From the NCBI GenBank assembly GCA_963734845.1, contig CAVTIS010000008.1, forward strand, positions 186,001 through 250,000: 64,000 nt of DNA. Reading direction: 5' to 3'. A program made the position numbers and the translations under genes. Below the pieces are notes generated by a model that searched no databases, was not told where the DNA came from, and saw only the letters and a program-made list of their open reading frames with translations. Source of the stretch: JAKAVN01 sp963734845. GTDB lineage: Bacteria > Desulfobacterota > Binatia > Binatales > Binataceae. Of this stretch, positions 1 through 9,613 are shown piece after piece (positions within the stretch are counted from its first letter, which is position 1; each line of letters opens with the position of its first letter).

Positions 1-278
1 GCAAATTCGGCGATTCCTTCGGCCTCGACGACGGCCTCACGGCTCGCGTGCGGCGCGAGGACCTGGCGCTAATCGAAACCATCAAGGCCGGCGACCCGGG
101 CGGCTTCTTCGCCGACATCGCGCGCGACGGCGACCAGCGCAAGATTTGCGGGCTGGCCCCGATGTACACGCAGCTCGAATTGCTGAGCGGACGGAGTGCG
201 CGCCTGTTGCACTATGACATTGCGCTTGAGCCGCAAACCGATTCGCTGGTCTCCTTCGCCAGTCTCGCGATCGATTAA
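1..278 (+). CDS. MEMO-family (AmmeMemoRadiSam system protein B) C-terminus, partial
   Basis: The frame is open from the left edge (first full codon at base 3) to a TAA at 276-278, giving the last 91 residues of a longer protein. The text resembles the end of MEMO-family proteins: a GD-x-x-x-FF stretch, then ICGLAPMYTQLELL, LLHYDIA and a terminal VSFASLAID. MEMO proteins (often 260-300 residues) have a dioxygenase-like fold and are frequently encoded with AMMECR1 and a radical SAM partner; their biochemical role is not firmly established. Neighbours upstream lie outside the window. Assignment rests on motif memory, without a profile search. Confidence 0.7.
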   Translation, partial: KFGDSFGLDDGLTARVRREDLALIETIKAGDPGGFFADIARDGDQRKICGLAPMYTQLELLSGRSARLLHYDIALEPQTDSLVSFASLAID

Positions 279-416
279 AGTCCGGCCCGCGCGCCTAGCC
301 CCGATTCAGCCGATAGCGCGGCTATTTTCGTTGCGCGAAGTCAGCCCCGGCGGATGCCTTCGGTGCGAAGGCGAGCCTCGCCGAAGCAATAGCCGGAACA
401 ACGCGAACGATTGCCA

Positions 417-1397
417 TCATCCCGTCATCCACATGCTCGGCGATTTCACGATCTTCCCGCGCCCAGTGCCGTCCTGCGATCCTGTGGGAACGCCGTCGAG
501 GCCGACGATTTGGAGCTTCTGCGTGGTGCCATCGTACCGAACCTGCAGATCGATAATACTGTCCGCGCTGGAGTTCGATACCGCGCCAGAGCTGTCGCTC
601 GCCCGGATGCATCTGGATGACGGCTGGGATCTCGGCCGGATAAGCGATGGGAATATTGTTTAACGTAAGGTCCCAGGAGGGAACATTACCGCCGGGGAGC
701 GGGTCGCCCGCCACATTCTGGTCGCGAACAACGAGGATCAGCTAGCGCATTGCGGCCACGGCATGCTGAAAATCCTCGATTCCTTCCACTACGATCGCCC
801 CGGAACCACCTCCTTGCAGCGCCGCCTCGACGTGACCGTGAATATGCGGATGATACCAATCAGGCCGGGCGGTTCGTCCGCGGGAATCTGAACGTTGTAG
901 GCGAACGTGTGCCCCGAATTGATGACGGTATGAATAACTTCATCCGAATGACAGCTCGGCGAAGTATTGGTGCCGTGATAATGGATGTTTACCGACGATT
1001 CGGTCATCGCGATGTCTCCGCAGTTCGGCGGATCGATGTGCATTTCCACCGGCATTGCGGGAGTATTGTTCGTCACATTGATGAGCAGCTGGTCTCCCGG
1101 ATGAACGCGCAGAGTCGGATTCTCAAGGCCGTCCGGGGTCATGAAGCAGAAAAGAGTCCTGCCATCCGTATCAGTGGTGGTCTGATATGAGAAATTCGCA
1201 GTTAACACTCCGTGCTGGCTGAACAGTGAAGGCGGATTCTGTACGATACTGCCTGCCGCCAAACGCGGACACGGGTTAGCGACGGATAGAACCGCATGAA
1301 GCGCGGAATCCTGACCAGAGGAGCTTTCGGCATGCGCCGGCGCGACAGCCACCGCCGCGATGGCTGTCACAAGGAGCATTATGGTGTGCTTTTTCAC
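417..1397 (-). pseudogene. multicopper oxidase, broken
   Basis: A signal peptide (residues 1-23, ending AHA) is followed by a cupredoxin domain containing the copper motif IHYHGTN. The frame then breaks: after PADEPPGL the next frame reads WYHPHIHGHVEAALQGGG, the second copper-binding motif, so one base is missing near 860. That frame ends after VEGIEDFQHAVAAMR at a TAG near 745, but homologous-looking sequence resumes directly after it (LILVVRDQNVAGDP, then WDLTLNNIPIAYP). It shifts again near 560 and stops at 417-419. Intact family members are about 500 residues with three cupredoxin domains, so this copy has at least two frameshifts, a nonsense codon and a lost C-terminus. Several independent lesions favour true decay over one sequencing error. 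Confidence 0.8.
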
Positions 1398-1518
1398 TGA
1401 GACAGATCTCCCAAGTGTGGGTTATTTGTAGTATTGGCGTCATGTCGAGAATGAGTCTCATTTCCATCTTAGCGCGCAATCTGTCTTGCCAGTCAAATTT
1501 GTGAAAAAGGAGCCGCAA

Positions 1519-2385
1519 ATGAAGGTAGGCCTGCAAGCATTCGTGACCGAGAGCACCGCCAACCCGGCGAATATCGCGCGCAAGGCCGAGGCGGTCGGCT
1601 TCGATTCGATCTTCATCCCCGAGCATCCGATAATCCCGGTGCATCATCGGACTCGCTATCCGATGGGCGACGGCTCGATCCCGGAAGTCTACGCCCACAT
1701 GCCGGATCCGTTCATCGCGCTGGCGCTCGCGGCCGGCGCGACTAGCCGCTTGAAGCTCGCGACCGGTATCTGCCTGGTGCCGGAGCGCGATCCGATCGTG
1801 ATGGCCAAGGAGATTTCGACGCTCGACCATTTCTCGGGCGGGCGTTTTATGTTCGGGATCGGTGCGGGATGGCTCGCCGACGAGTCCGAGATCATGGGCG
1901 TCGATTTCAAGCGGCGCTGGCCGATGACTCGCGAATACATAGCCGCGATGAAAGAGCTGTGGACCAAGCCCGAGCCGAGTTTCGAAGGCAAATTTGTCAG
2001 CTTTCCAAAGGTGAAGTTTTTTCCCAAGCCCGCGCAGAAGCCCAACCCGCCGATCATCATCGGAGCCGGCGGGATGGGCCTCAGCTGCGAGCGAGCGCTC
2101 AAGGATACGGTCGAGATGGGTGACGGATGGATGCCGCTTGGGTTGACGCCCGCTCAATTATCCGCGGAACTTGGAAACCTGCGCGCGATGTGTGCAGAGG
2201 CCAAGCGCGACTTCAGCAAGCTCGAAATTACCTTCCTGATGCTGGAGATGCCGTCCGATCCCGCCCGCGTGATCAAGGAATATGGCGAGGCCGGAACTCA
2301 TCGCGTGCTGGTAAGCGCGCCGACCTTGGCGCCCGAGAGGTACGAGCGCGAGTTGGAGGACCTGGCGCGCGCCTGTATCCGCTAG
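1519..2385 (+). CDS. LLM-class F420-dependent-type oxidoreductase
   Basis: A 288-residue protein starting MKVGLQAFVTES. The ATG at 1519 is chosen over one at 1486 because AAGGAG (1507-1512) sits six bases upstream and the sequence from there matches the family's start. Luciferase-like TIM-barrel features are present: FIPEHPIIP near residue 35, ATGICLVPERDPI, KEISTLDHFSGGRF and GIGAGW. This is the pattern of probable F420-dependent oxidoreductases (TIGR03619-like), which use reduced F420 or FMN to reduce or oxygenate diverse substrates. The substrate cannot be read from sequence. It stands alone, flanked by oppositely oriented genes. Confidence 0.85.
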   Translation: MKVGLQAFVTESTANPANIARKAEAVGFDSIFIPEHPIIPVHHRTRYPMGDGSIPEVYAHMPDPFIALALAAGATSRLKLATGICLVPERDPIVMAKEISTLDHFSGGRFMFGIGAGWLADESEIMGVDFKRRWPMTREYIAAMKELWTKPEPSFEGKFVSFPKVKFFPKPAQKPNPPIIIGAGGMGLSCERALKDTVEMGDGWMPLGLTPAQLSAELGNLRAMCAEAKRDFSKLEITFLMLEMPSDPARVIKEYGEAGTHRVLVSAPTLAPERYERELEDLARACIR

Positions 2386-2440
2386 ACGCCGCCGGCGCCG
2401 GTTGAAATCAGGCGCGGGCCTTCGGCGGCGCCGCCCGGCA

Positions 2441-3160
2441 CTACTGATGTGCTTTCAGGAAGGCGCGCACGCGCGCGACGGCCGCGGGCGTCGCGTCGGG
2501 AGTCTTCCATTTCGCGATCAGTTCGGAGTTGGGCGCCAATCGAGCTATCTCTTCCGCGATTGCCGCGGGATGGTAAAGATCGTCGCCCGCCAGGATCAGC
2601 ATCGGCGTGCGGCACGCCTGCACGAACTCGCGCGAAACCGAGAAAACGAAATCGCCGTCGTACATCCGCGCACACAAAGCGTCGAGCGCCGCCTGGTTCA
2701 AGTCAGGGCGGCCTTTCCTGAGATCCGCCGCCCAACCGTCGAACATTTCATAAAAAGCCGGGCGATTTTCCGGACTGAGCCCGATCGGATTCTGCAGCAC
2801 TGCGGCGCTGACGCGCTCGGGTGCGAGCTTGATCAGCCCCAGGCAGTAAGACGACCCGATACATCCGCCCAGCACGTGCGCACGGTGGGCGCCGAGATGG
2901 TCGAGCAGGGCGAGGTGGTCGCCGGCGTACGTTTCCCACCCGTCGTCCGTGCTCACCGGCGCGCGTGAGCGGCCGGCATTGCGCTGGTCCATCGCGATTA
3001 CGCGGAAATCCTGAGCCAGCTCGGCGGTCGGGTCGAACGGGCTGCGCCGCCAGAAATCGATGCTCGAACGCATTCCGCCTGGCGCGAACAACAGCAACGG
3101 ATAGCCCGACCCGTATTCTTCGTAATAGAGCGATACGCCTGCGTGCTCGAAAACCGGCAT
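2441..3160 (-). CDS. alpha/beta hydrolase with cysteine nucleophile
   Basis: A 239-residue single-domain alpha/beta hydrolase beginning MPVFEHAGVSLYYEEYGSGY. The oxyanion-hole loop reads LLLFAPGGM and the strand after it reads VIAMDQRNAGRS. The nucleophile elbow is GGCIGSS, so the usual Ser is Cys, as in dienelactone hydrolases. A candidate acid lies in LILAGDDLYHP. The position where the catalytic His is expected, after SELIAKWKTPD, has no His; only the penultimate residue of the protein is His. Either the triad is altered or activity is lost. ATG at 3160 follows a weak purine-rich stretch. No operon partner is obvious. Confidence 0.8.
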   Translation of the reverse strand: MPVFEHAGVSLYYEEYGSGYPLLLFAPGGMRSSIDFWRRSPFDPTAELAQDFRVIAMDQRNAGRSRAPVSTDDGWETYAGDHLALLDHLGAHRAHVLGGCIGSSYCLGLIKLAPERVSAAVLQNPIGLSPENRPAFYEMFDGWAADLRKGRPDLNQAALDALCARMYDGDFVFSVSREFVQACRTPMLILAGDDLYHPAAIAEEIARLAPNSELIAKWKTPDATPAAVARVRAFLKAHQ

Positions 3161-3345
3161 GAGTCACCATCCCTCTCTAAATCTTAGGAAGCTCAATCGC
3201 AGATATAGCCCGCAGCCGTCAACACTGATTATAGTTCCCTAACTTAATCTTAGTTCCGAAGTTTACTTATTATTAGTTTATTATTGCTTTCCCGCTTCCA
3301 TTTCACGGATTCGCAGGCAGAGATAATCAATTTAAATTATTCGCA

Positions 3346-4716
3346 TTGATCGATCCTCGAAGACGTTCTACTTTAACACAGGATTTTACTTGTGGCCGGT
3401 GGCACTTGGATCCTGTGGCTAACTTGGAGCATCCACTATTTAGTAACCGCGAACGCGACCTGATGGCGGAAGTTGCGCGCCGCCTCCTTCCCAATCTCGA
3501 GCGAGTAGCCGAACGCTGGGCCGAAGCGATAGAGCTCGACGCCCCGGCCGACAAGCTGCAGGGGATGCGTCAAACGTTGCGCGGGATGACGGTTCCGTTC
3601 CTGGGCAGTCTCTTCGAATACCTGTCCGAACGCAATCCGCGGGCCGCGCTCGAGCGCTATCAAAGCTTCATCGAAAATATAATCCGCGGCCAGCTCGACG
3701 AGCCGGAGCGCCAGCGCGCGACGATCGATGCGCTGTTCTCTTCGGCGCGCGCAGTGCGCGCCCTGTTGGCAAAGGAGATAGCACAGGTATTGGAAGGCGA
3801 TGAAGGGCGGGTCGCGGCGGTGCTGCCGTTCAATCGGCTGTGGGGCGAAGCGATCGAATCGACGGGCCGGATTTATGCGCGGCTGCGCGAAGGCCACCTT
3901 CGCCAGCTGTACGACGATGCTCAGCGAACTGCCGAGAAGCTGCGCGAAAACGAGGAGCGCTTCCGCCTCCTGATCGAGGAAGCAAGGGAGGCGCGTGACG
4001 CCGCGCTGGAGGCTTCCCGGATGAAGTCGGCCTTCGTGGCCAACGTGACCCACGAAATCCATACTCCGCTCAACATCATTCTGGGTTACGCGGACCTGAT
4101 GGCCGAACGCCTGGCCGAACTGGGCGACGAACGCGGGCGCGACTACGCCGAACCGGTGCGCCGCGCCGGCAAGCGCCTGCTCGATACCATCGCCTCGATT
4201 CTTGAGCTGTCCAGAATCGAATCGGGTGCATACCCGATCGACCTGAGGCCCGTCGCGCTCGCGGAGTTCATCGAACGCCTGCTGGGAGAGTTCAGGGTGC
4301 TGGCGGCCGAAAAGGGCCTCGCGCTCAGCGCCGAAATTGATGAGCCGCAGGCGGTCGTGATGTTCGACGAAGGGTGTCTCTCCAGCACCCTGACCAACCT
4401 GCTGCACAACGCGATCAAGTTCACTGAACGTGGCGAAGTGACGGTCCGGTTGTGGCGCGACGCGCATGCGGCACTGTGTCTTCAAGTGCGCGACAGCGGC
4501 GTCGGCATCGACGCCGATTATCTGCCACACATCTTCGCCGCCTTCTCGCAGGAGAATCCCGGCCTCACGCGCAGATTCGAGGGCGTCGGCCTGGGCCTTT
4601 CGCTGGTCAAGAAATATCTCGAACTCAACGGCGCGGAAATCGCCGTCGCGAGCGAGAAGAACCGCGGCGCGACGTTCAGCATCCGCTTCGCGCGCACCGC
4701 CGCTTATCGCGCCTGA
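3346..4716 (+). CDS. cytoplasmic sensor histidine kinase
   Basis: A 456-residue kinase without membrane segments. Residues about 25-190 form a helical N-terminal sensor region of unknown ligand, possibly RsbR-N-like; a coiled coil follows (about 190-225). The DHp H-box reads FVANVTHEIHTPLNIILGYA, with the phosphorylatable His in HEIHTP where R is usual after I. The N-box is NLLHNAIKFTERG, G1 is DSGVGID and G2 is GVGLGLSLVKKYLE, so the ATPase site looks intact. No receiver domain or paired regulator is adjacent. The stop overlaps the start region of the MFS gene, suggesting co-transcription and a possible role in sensing a transported solute. The exact start is uncertain. Confidence 0.85.
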   Translation: MIDPRRRSTLTQDFTCGRWHLDPVANLEHPLFSNRERDLMAEVARRLLPNLERVAERWAEAIELDAPADKLQGMRQTLRGMTVPFLGSLFEYLSERNPRAALERYQSFIENIIRGQLDEPERQRATIDALFSSARAVRALLAKEIAQVLEGDEGRVAAVLPFNRLWGEAIESTGRIYARLREGHLRQLYDDAQRTAEKLRENEERFRLLIEEAREARDAALEASRMKSAFVANVTHEIHTPLNIILGYADLMAERLAELGDERGRDYAEPVRRAGKRLLDTIASILELSRIESGAYPIDLRPVALAEFIERLLGEFRVLAAEKGLALSAEIDEPQAVVMFDEGCLSSTLTNLLHNAIKFTERGEVTVRLWRDAHAALCLQVRDSGVGIDADYLPHIFAAFSQENPGLTRRFEGVGLGLSLVKKYLELNGAEIAVASEKNRGATFSIRFARTAAYRA

Positions 4717-6164
4717 CAAACCGGACCGACATCGGAGAGACCTTCGAAACGCTGATCCCGGCGCGGCTCGACCGCCTGCCGTGGAGCGAATTTCACTGGC
4801 TGCTGGTGATTGGCCTCGGCATCACTTGGGTGCTCGATGGCCTCGAGGTGACGCTGATGGGCGCAATCAGCGCCGTCCTGCAGCGGCCGGACGTGCTGCA
4901 CTTCAGCGCCGCGCAGATTGGCGCGATTAGTTCGGCCTATCTGGTCGGCGCCGTGCTCGGCTCGCTGGTCTTCGGCCACCTGACCGATCGCCACGGACGC
5001 CGCAAGTTCTTTTTCATCAGCCTTGGGATTTATCTGCTCGGCGTGGGACTCACCGCCTTTTCGTGGAACCTCTGGAGCTTCGCGCTGTTCAGATTCATCA
5101 CCGGCGCCGGCATCGGCGGCGAGTACTCGGCGGTCAACTCCGCCATCGACGAACTCATCCCGGCACGATTTCGCGGCCGCGTCGATTTGATGATCAATGG
5201 AAGCTTCTGGCTGGGCGCCGCCGTCGGCGCGGCGTCGACGATAGTCCTGCTCAATCCGAGGATCCTGCCGGTCGACCTCGGATGGCGCCTCGGCTTCGGC
5301 GCGGGCGCGATCCTCGGGACCTGCATTCTTTATATGCGCCGGTTCATACCGGAGAGCCCGCGATGGCTGGTCACTCACGGGCAGCGCGAGGAAGCGGACA
5401 TAACCGTAGCGGCCATCGAGCAGACGGTGGCGCGCGAAACCGGCGTGGCCTTGGAGGACCCCCCGCCCGACGAGGCGCTACGGCTGCACGAACGGCAGCA
5501 CTTCGGCCTGGAGGCAGTGTTGAAGCCGATGCTGACGCAGTACCGCGCGCGTTCGGTGCTCGCGCTTTCGCTGATGATTGCGCAGGCGTTCGTGTACAAC
5601 GCGATCCTGTTCACCTACGCACTCGTGCTCACGCGCTACTACGCGGTGCCCGTTCATACCACCGGGCTCTATCTGCTGCCATTCGCGCTGGGGAATTTCT
5701 TGGGGCCGGTAGCGCTGGGTCATTTTTTTGACACCATAGGACGCCGGCAAATGATTACCGCGACCTTCGCGATCGCGGCGCTACTGCTGATTCTGACCGG
5801 ATGGCTCTTCGTGCGCGGCGACCTGACCGCGACCACCCAGGCGATCCTCTGGTCGGTGATGTTTTTCTTCGCTTCGCCTGCGGCGAGTTCGGCTTACCTT
5901 ACTGTCAGCGAGATATTTCCGCTCGAGATGCGGGCGCTGGCGATCGCGGTCTTCTATTCCGCGGGCACCGCGGTCGGCGGTGTGGTTGCGCCGTGGTTTT
6001 TTGGCCGGCTGATCGATTCCAACTCGCGCGCCGAGTTGCTCTGGGGCTATCTGGTTGCCGCCGCCCTGATGCTGGCGGCGGCCGTGATCGAAGCGACGCT
6101 CGGAGTCGCGGCGGAGCGGACCAGCCTGGAAAAAATCGCCGCGCCGCTGTCTTCGGCGCACTGA
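4713..6164 (+). CDS. MFS transporter, sugar/metabolite type
   Basis: About 483 residues with 12 predicted membrane spans. The first is in LVIGLGITWVLDGLEVTLMG. The loop 2-3 signature GHLTDRHGRRK and its partner FFDTIGRRQM in the second half mark the major facilitator superfamily, and RFRGRVDLMINGSFWLG resembles the sugar-porter/SHS branch. Substrate is unknown. No ATG or GTG lies near the expected N-terminus; the likely start is CTG at 4713, overlapping the kinase TGA (4714-4716), which would give translational coupling. The same frame is open further upstream inside the kinase gene, but that part does not look like protein. Confidence 0.85.
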   Translation: MTNRTDIGETFETLIPARLDRLPWSEFHWLLVIGLGITWVLDGLEVTLMGAISAVLQRPDVLHFSAAQIGAISSAYLVGAVLGSLVFGHLTDRHGRRKFFFISLGIYLLGVGLTAFSWNLWSFALFRFITGAGIGGEYSAVNSAIDELIPARFRGRVDLMINGSFWLGAAVGAASTIVLLNPRILPVDLGWRLGFGAGAILGTCILYMRRFIPESPRWLVTHGQREEADITVAAIEQTVARETGVALEDPPPDEALRLHERQHFGLEAVLKPMLTQYRARSVLALSLMIAQAFVYNAILFTYALVLTRYYAVPVHTTGLYLLPFALGNFLGPVALGHFFDTIGRRQMITATFAIAALLLILTGWLFVRGDLTATTQAILWSVMFFFASPAASSAYLTVSEIFPLEMRALAIAVFYSAGTAVGGVVAPWFFGRLIDSNSRAELLWGYLVAAALMLAAAVIEATLGVAAERTSLEKIAAPLSSAH

Positions 6165-6211
6165 CCCCGGTTCTTCACAGGCCGGTGCCCGCCGCGCGGA
6201 GCATCAGTCCT

Positions 6212-7726
6212 TTACATCTTCTTCCAGTCGTCCGATTGCTCAAAAGCCTCGGCCGCGCAATAAATCGTTGGCTCGTCGAAATGCCTGCCGGTCAGCATCA
6301 GTCCCGCCGGAAGACCGTCGATCATGCCGCACGGGATCGACATGGACGGATGATGAGTAAGGTCGAACGGCGCGGTATTGGTGATCATCTCGAGCGCCCG
6401 CATCACGTATTCCTCCCGGCTCGCTTCGGGTTTGGGTAGCGGCGTCGCCTTCATCGGTGTGGTCGGCATCAGCAGCAGGTCGTATTTTGTCAGGACCTCG
6501 TCATAGGCCGCGCGGAGCCGGCGCACGATATTGATCGCCTTGCCGTAGTAGCGCGAGCCGTAATTTTCGCGCACGTAGGTGCCGAACATCAGGAACAGCT
6601 TGGTTGTTTCAGAAAGCTCGGCCGTGCGCTGGCGCCATCCGCGATGAAAATCCATCATCGAGATCGCATAAAGATCGTCGCGGCTCACGCCGAAACCGTC
6701 GCCATACATCATGGTTTGCGTAAGGCCCTCGATGCCGATCGGAGTCCAGATGGCGGCGCCCGCGAGATGCATCGGGATTGAAACTTCCTCGACGCGTGCG
6801 CCCAGCGAGGCCAGGCGCTTTGCGGCGGCGCGAACTTTTTCGTCGACGGCGCGCTCGGAATGGGGATGGCCGAAGCCTTCCTTGACGATCGCAATTTTGA
6901 GATCTTTCGCGCCGCGCCCCAGCGCCTGCGAATAGGGATGTACCTGCGGCGCCTTGATGCGGGGGTCGTAGCCGTCGTCGCCAGCGATTACCTCGAGCAA
7001 CAGCGCATTGTCGGCAACACTGGCGGTCATCGGACCAGTATGGTCGACGAAGATCTCGATCGGCATGATCCCTGTGTAGGGAACGAGTCCCCAGGTCGGC
7101 TTCATCCCATAGATGCCGCAGTACGACGACGGCATGCGAATCGAACCGCCCTGGTCACCGCCGATCGCCATGTCGACTTCGCCCGCCGCCACCAGCGCCG
7201 CGCTGCCCGACGAAGAGCCGCCCGCCGAGTAGCCCATCTTGCGCGGATTGTGCACCGCGCCGGTGGCATTCGTATGGCTTCCGCCGGAGAGGCAGAAACA
7301 TTCGCAATGGGCCTTGCCGACGATCTCGCCGCCGGCGTCCAGGATGCGCGTGACGATGGTGGCGTCGAAATCGGGCATGTAACCCTCCATCGTCGCCGCG
7401 CCGTTCATCATCGGCACGCCCGCGAGCATCACATTGTCCTTGAGCACCACGGTCCTGCCCTTGAGCTTGCCCTCGTGCGCGCCCTTGACCGACGATTTGT
7501 AGTACCAGGCGTTGTACTTGTTCTCCCCGGGGCCGGGCCGATAGCCGGGCGTGCGCGGGTACTTTACCCGCGGCACCTCGTCAGGCATCGCGGCGATGGT
7601 GTTATAAGCGTCAACGTACGTCGTGAACAGCGCGCGAAATGAATCCACGCTGGCGTCATCGAGCGACAGTCCGCACTGTCGCGCCACCGCGCGCAGTTGC
7701 TCTCGGGTCGGCATCTGGACGGCCAT
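6212..7726 (-). CDS. amidase-signature family amidase
   Basis: A 504-residue amidase. The Ser-cisSer-Lys triad is visible: Lys in VVLKDNVMLAGVPMMNG, cis-Ser in SAGGSSSGSAALV, and the nucleophile in IGGDQGGSIRMPSSYCGI. Length and overall text closely resemble the enantioselective amidases found with nitrile hydratases in Rhodococcus, which hydrolyse carboxamides to acids and ammonia. Start is ATG at 7726, with AAGGAG eight bases upstream; the same frame is open much further upstream, but only as the antisense-phase shadow of the ADH gene. It lies 68 bp downstream of that ADH on the same strand, so the two probably form an operon. No nitrile hydratase is nearby. Confidence 0.9.
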   Translation of the reverse strand: MAVQMPTREQLRAVARQCGLSLDDASVDSFRALFTTYVDAYNTIAAMPDEVPRVKYPRTPGYRPGPGENKYNAWYYKSSVKGAHEGKLKGRTVVLKDNVMLAGVPMMNGAATMEGYMPDFDATIVTRILDAGGEIVGKAHCECFCLSGGSHTNATGAVHNPRKMGYSAGGSSSGSAALVAAGEVDMAIGGDQGGSIRMPSSYCGIYGMKPTWGLVPYTGIMPIEIFVDHTGPMTASVADNALLLEVIAGDDGYDPRIKAPQVHPYSQALGRGAKDLKIAIVKEGFGHPHSERAVDEKVRAAAKRLASLGARVEEVSIPMHLAGAAIWTPIGIEGLTQTMMYGDGFGVSRDDLYAISMMDFHRGWRQRTAELSETTKLFLMFGTYVRENYGSRYYGKAINIVRRLRAAYDEVLTKYDLLLMPTTPMKATPLPKPEASREEYVMRALEMITNTAPFDLTHHPSMSIPCGMIDGLPAGLMLTGRHFDEPTIYCAAEAFEQSDDWKKM

Positions 7727-7794
7727 GCGATTTACTCCTTTTGCGGGTTGAACCGCTCCGCTGATGGTTGAACCGCGCCGCGCCGAGGCACGAT

Positions 7795-8889
7795 CTAGAA
7801 AAACTTGATCACGCTGCGCGAGACCTCGCCCTTGCGCAAAAGATCGTAGGCCTCGTTCACGCCCTCGAGCGGGAAGGTGCGCGAGACCAGCTCGTCGATT
7901 TTGATTTTTTTGTCCATGTAGAGATCGATGAGGAGCGGCATATCGACGCGCGGCCGCGTCGATCCGTAAAAGGAGCCGATCAGCCGCTTCTCCATCATCG
8001 TGAACACGTTGGGATTGAGCGTGATGCGTGCGGTCTCGGGCGAGACTCCGACGATGGTGCAGGTGCCGCCGCGTCCGGTCATCCGAAACGCCAGCTCGAT
8101 GGTCTTGGCCGTGCTGATGACCTCGAAGGCGTAATCGACGCCGCGCCCATGTGTCAGCGTCATCACCGCCTTGTAGGCGTCGTCCTGTGAGGGATTGATC
8201 ACGTGCGTCGCGCCGAACACTTTTGCCAGCTCGAGCTTGTTCGGCAGCAGGTCGATCGCGATGAGGTCGTGCGCGCCCGCCAGCGCCGCGCCCTGGATCA
8301 CGTTGAGACCCACGCCGCCGCAGCCGATTACCGCGACGCTCGCGCCCGGCCGCACTTTGGCCGTGTTGATCGCCGCACCGATGCCGGTCATCGTGCCGCA
8401 GCCGACGAAGCAGGCGCGGTCGAGCGGGACATCGTCGCGAATCTTGATCGCGCAACTCTCCGGCATCACCGTCTCCTCGGCAAAGGTCGAGGCGTAAGCG
8501 AAGTGAAAAATCTCGGTGCCGTTTTTGCTCAGCCGCGTGGTGCCGTCGAGCAGCGTGCCGAGTCCCTTGGGCCGCGTCTCGCACAGATTCACCTGTCCCT
8601 GCGTGCAGTAACGGCAATGGCCGCACACCGGCGAGAAAGTCAGCACCACGTGGTCGCCCTCTTTCAGCGAGGCCACGCCCGGACCGACTTCGGCCACGAT
8701 TCCCGCGCCCTCATGGCCCAGCACGATGGGCATCGGCATCCGCATGTCGCCGGTCATGACGTGGAGGTCGCTATGGCAGGCGCCGTTCGCGGCGACCCTT
8801 ACCCGCACCTCTCCGGCCTTCGGCGGCGCGAGCTTGAGGTCTTCGATGACCAGGGGTTTTTGCGCTTCGTATAAAACGGCGGCCTTCGT
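7795..8889 (-). CDS. zinc-dependent alcohol dehydrogenase (MDR family), ACG at start position
   Basis: About 364 residues. Catalytic zinc ligands are in NGACHSD and VLGHEGAG. The structural zinc loop has four Cys in CGHCRYCTQGQVNLC, and the NAD-binding glycines are IGCGGVGLN. The reading KAAVLYEAQKPLVIEDLKL at the N-terminus is standard for the family, but its expected ATG is ACG (8887-8889), nine bases after GGAGG. The first canonical start in frame (GTG at 8808) would remove about 27 conserved residues. Either ACG is used weakly, the gene is damaged, or one base is wrong in the sequence. It precedes the amidase by 68 bp, so alcohol/aldehyde and amide metabolism may be linked. Confidence 0.85.
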   Translation of the reverse strand, partial: TKAAVLYEAQKPLVIEDLKLAPPKAGEVRVRVAANGACHSDLHVMTGDMRMPMPIVLGHEGAGIVAEVGPGVASLKEGDHVVLTFSPVCGHCRYCTQGQVNLCETRPKGLGTLLDGTTRLSKNGTEIFHFAYASTFAEETVMPESCAIKIRDDVPLDRACFVGCGTMTGIGAAINTAKVRPGASVAVIGCGGVGLNVIQGAALAGAHDLIAIDLLPNKLELAKVFGATHVINPSQDDAYKAVMTLTHGRGVDYAFEVISTAKTIELAFRMTGRGGTCTIVGVSPETARITLNPNVFTMMEKRLIGSFYGSTRPRVDMPLLIDLYMDKKIKIDELVSRTFPLEGVNEAYDLLRKGEVSRSVIKFF

Positions 8890-9335
8890 GGGCGCGATCC
8901 TCCAGAGCTGATGATTTTGGTCAGGAACGGACGTGCGTAACTTAGAAGGCGGCGCGCGCAGGTGTCAAATCAAGGCGTGCCACTCTCCGGGCTCCCAGGG
9001 TTTCGACAGGCCCGCAAATTAGGGGCGGTGTTGCCGAAGCGGAACGCGCATTCGACAATCGCTATTGCAGGGTTGCAACACGTCGTGATTGGACCGCGTA
9101 TAAAGAGGCTAAAACGCTAGGTAATTGCTAGAACTATCAGGCGTGAGGCGCTGGCACATTAAGTGCTGTTTCGTTGACTCGTCTTGCTAATCGATGGTTC
9201 ACCCATCGTCCAATCAAAATGAGCTACAACGAATCAACCTCCGATCTTCCCCCGGCGTCGCAAATGTTCTCCGACATTCGCGTCGCCGGGGGCTCCCGCC
9301 TTCGTAAGCGCGTTTCGTAGCCCATTTGGTAGAGT
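8890..9335. other. intergenic region with one GC-rich hairpin
   Basis: I see no convincing gene here. The only structure is an inverted repeat, CCCCCGGCG at 9249-9257 pairing with 9284-9292 around a 26-base loop. It lacks a T-run, so a rho-independent terminator is not supported. Confidence 0.4.
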
Positions 9336-9542
9336 ATGACGAACCAGTCAGCTAACGCATTTCGGACCGCATTGCGGCCCGTCGTCCGGCAGCCGCTTTT
9401 TCCGCGCCGTGCCGCGCAGAAATGCCGGTCGTGCGGACATCAAACGGGTGAGCATGTCGGTTTCGCCGATGCAGCGGTCGCCGAGCAGCTAAGCCTGATT
9501 CATGGCGGCTGCCTCGATTGCGAATCCTGCGCCGACGAATAG
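9336..9542 (+). CDS. small cysteine-rich hypothetical protein
   Basis: A possible 68-residue protein with CRSCGHQTGEH and CLDCESCADE near its end, the spacing expected for a small zinc ribbon. The ribosome-binding site before ATG 9336 is weak (GGTAGAG) and the opposite strand is also open over this stretch. It may be a real small zinc-binding protein or chance; low confidence. Confidence 0.25.
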   Translation: MTNQSANAFRTALRPVVRQPLFPRRAAQKCRSCGHQTGEHVGFADAAVAEQLSLIHGGCLDCESCADE

Positions 9543-9613
9543 TCTCCGTTTCCGTTTCAGTATCAGCCTCAGTTTGATCTCCTCGTGATTTCATCGCCCG
9601 TGGCTTGGCGTGC

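Noticed and set aside
3436..4719. A 427-codon minus-strand gene opposite the histidine kinase
   Set aside because: It is the antisense of a GC-rich coding region; the plus strand has all kinase motifs and the minus frame has none.
6212..8626. One 804-codon minus-strand protein covering the amidase and ADH region
   Set aside because: Only the part from 7726 down reads as protein (amidase); the rest is the out-of-phase shadow of the ADH gene, which has its own frame and a ribosome-binding site before the amidase ATG.
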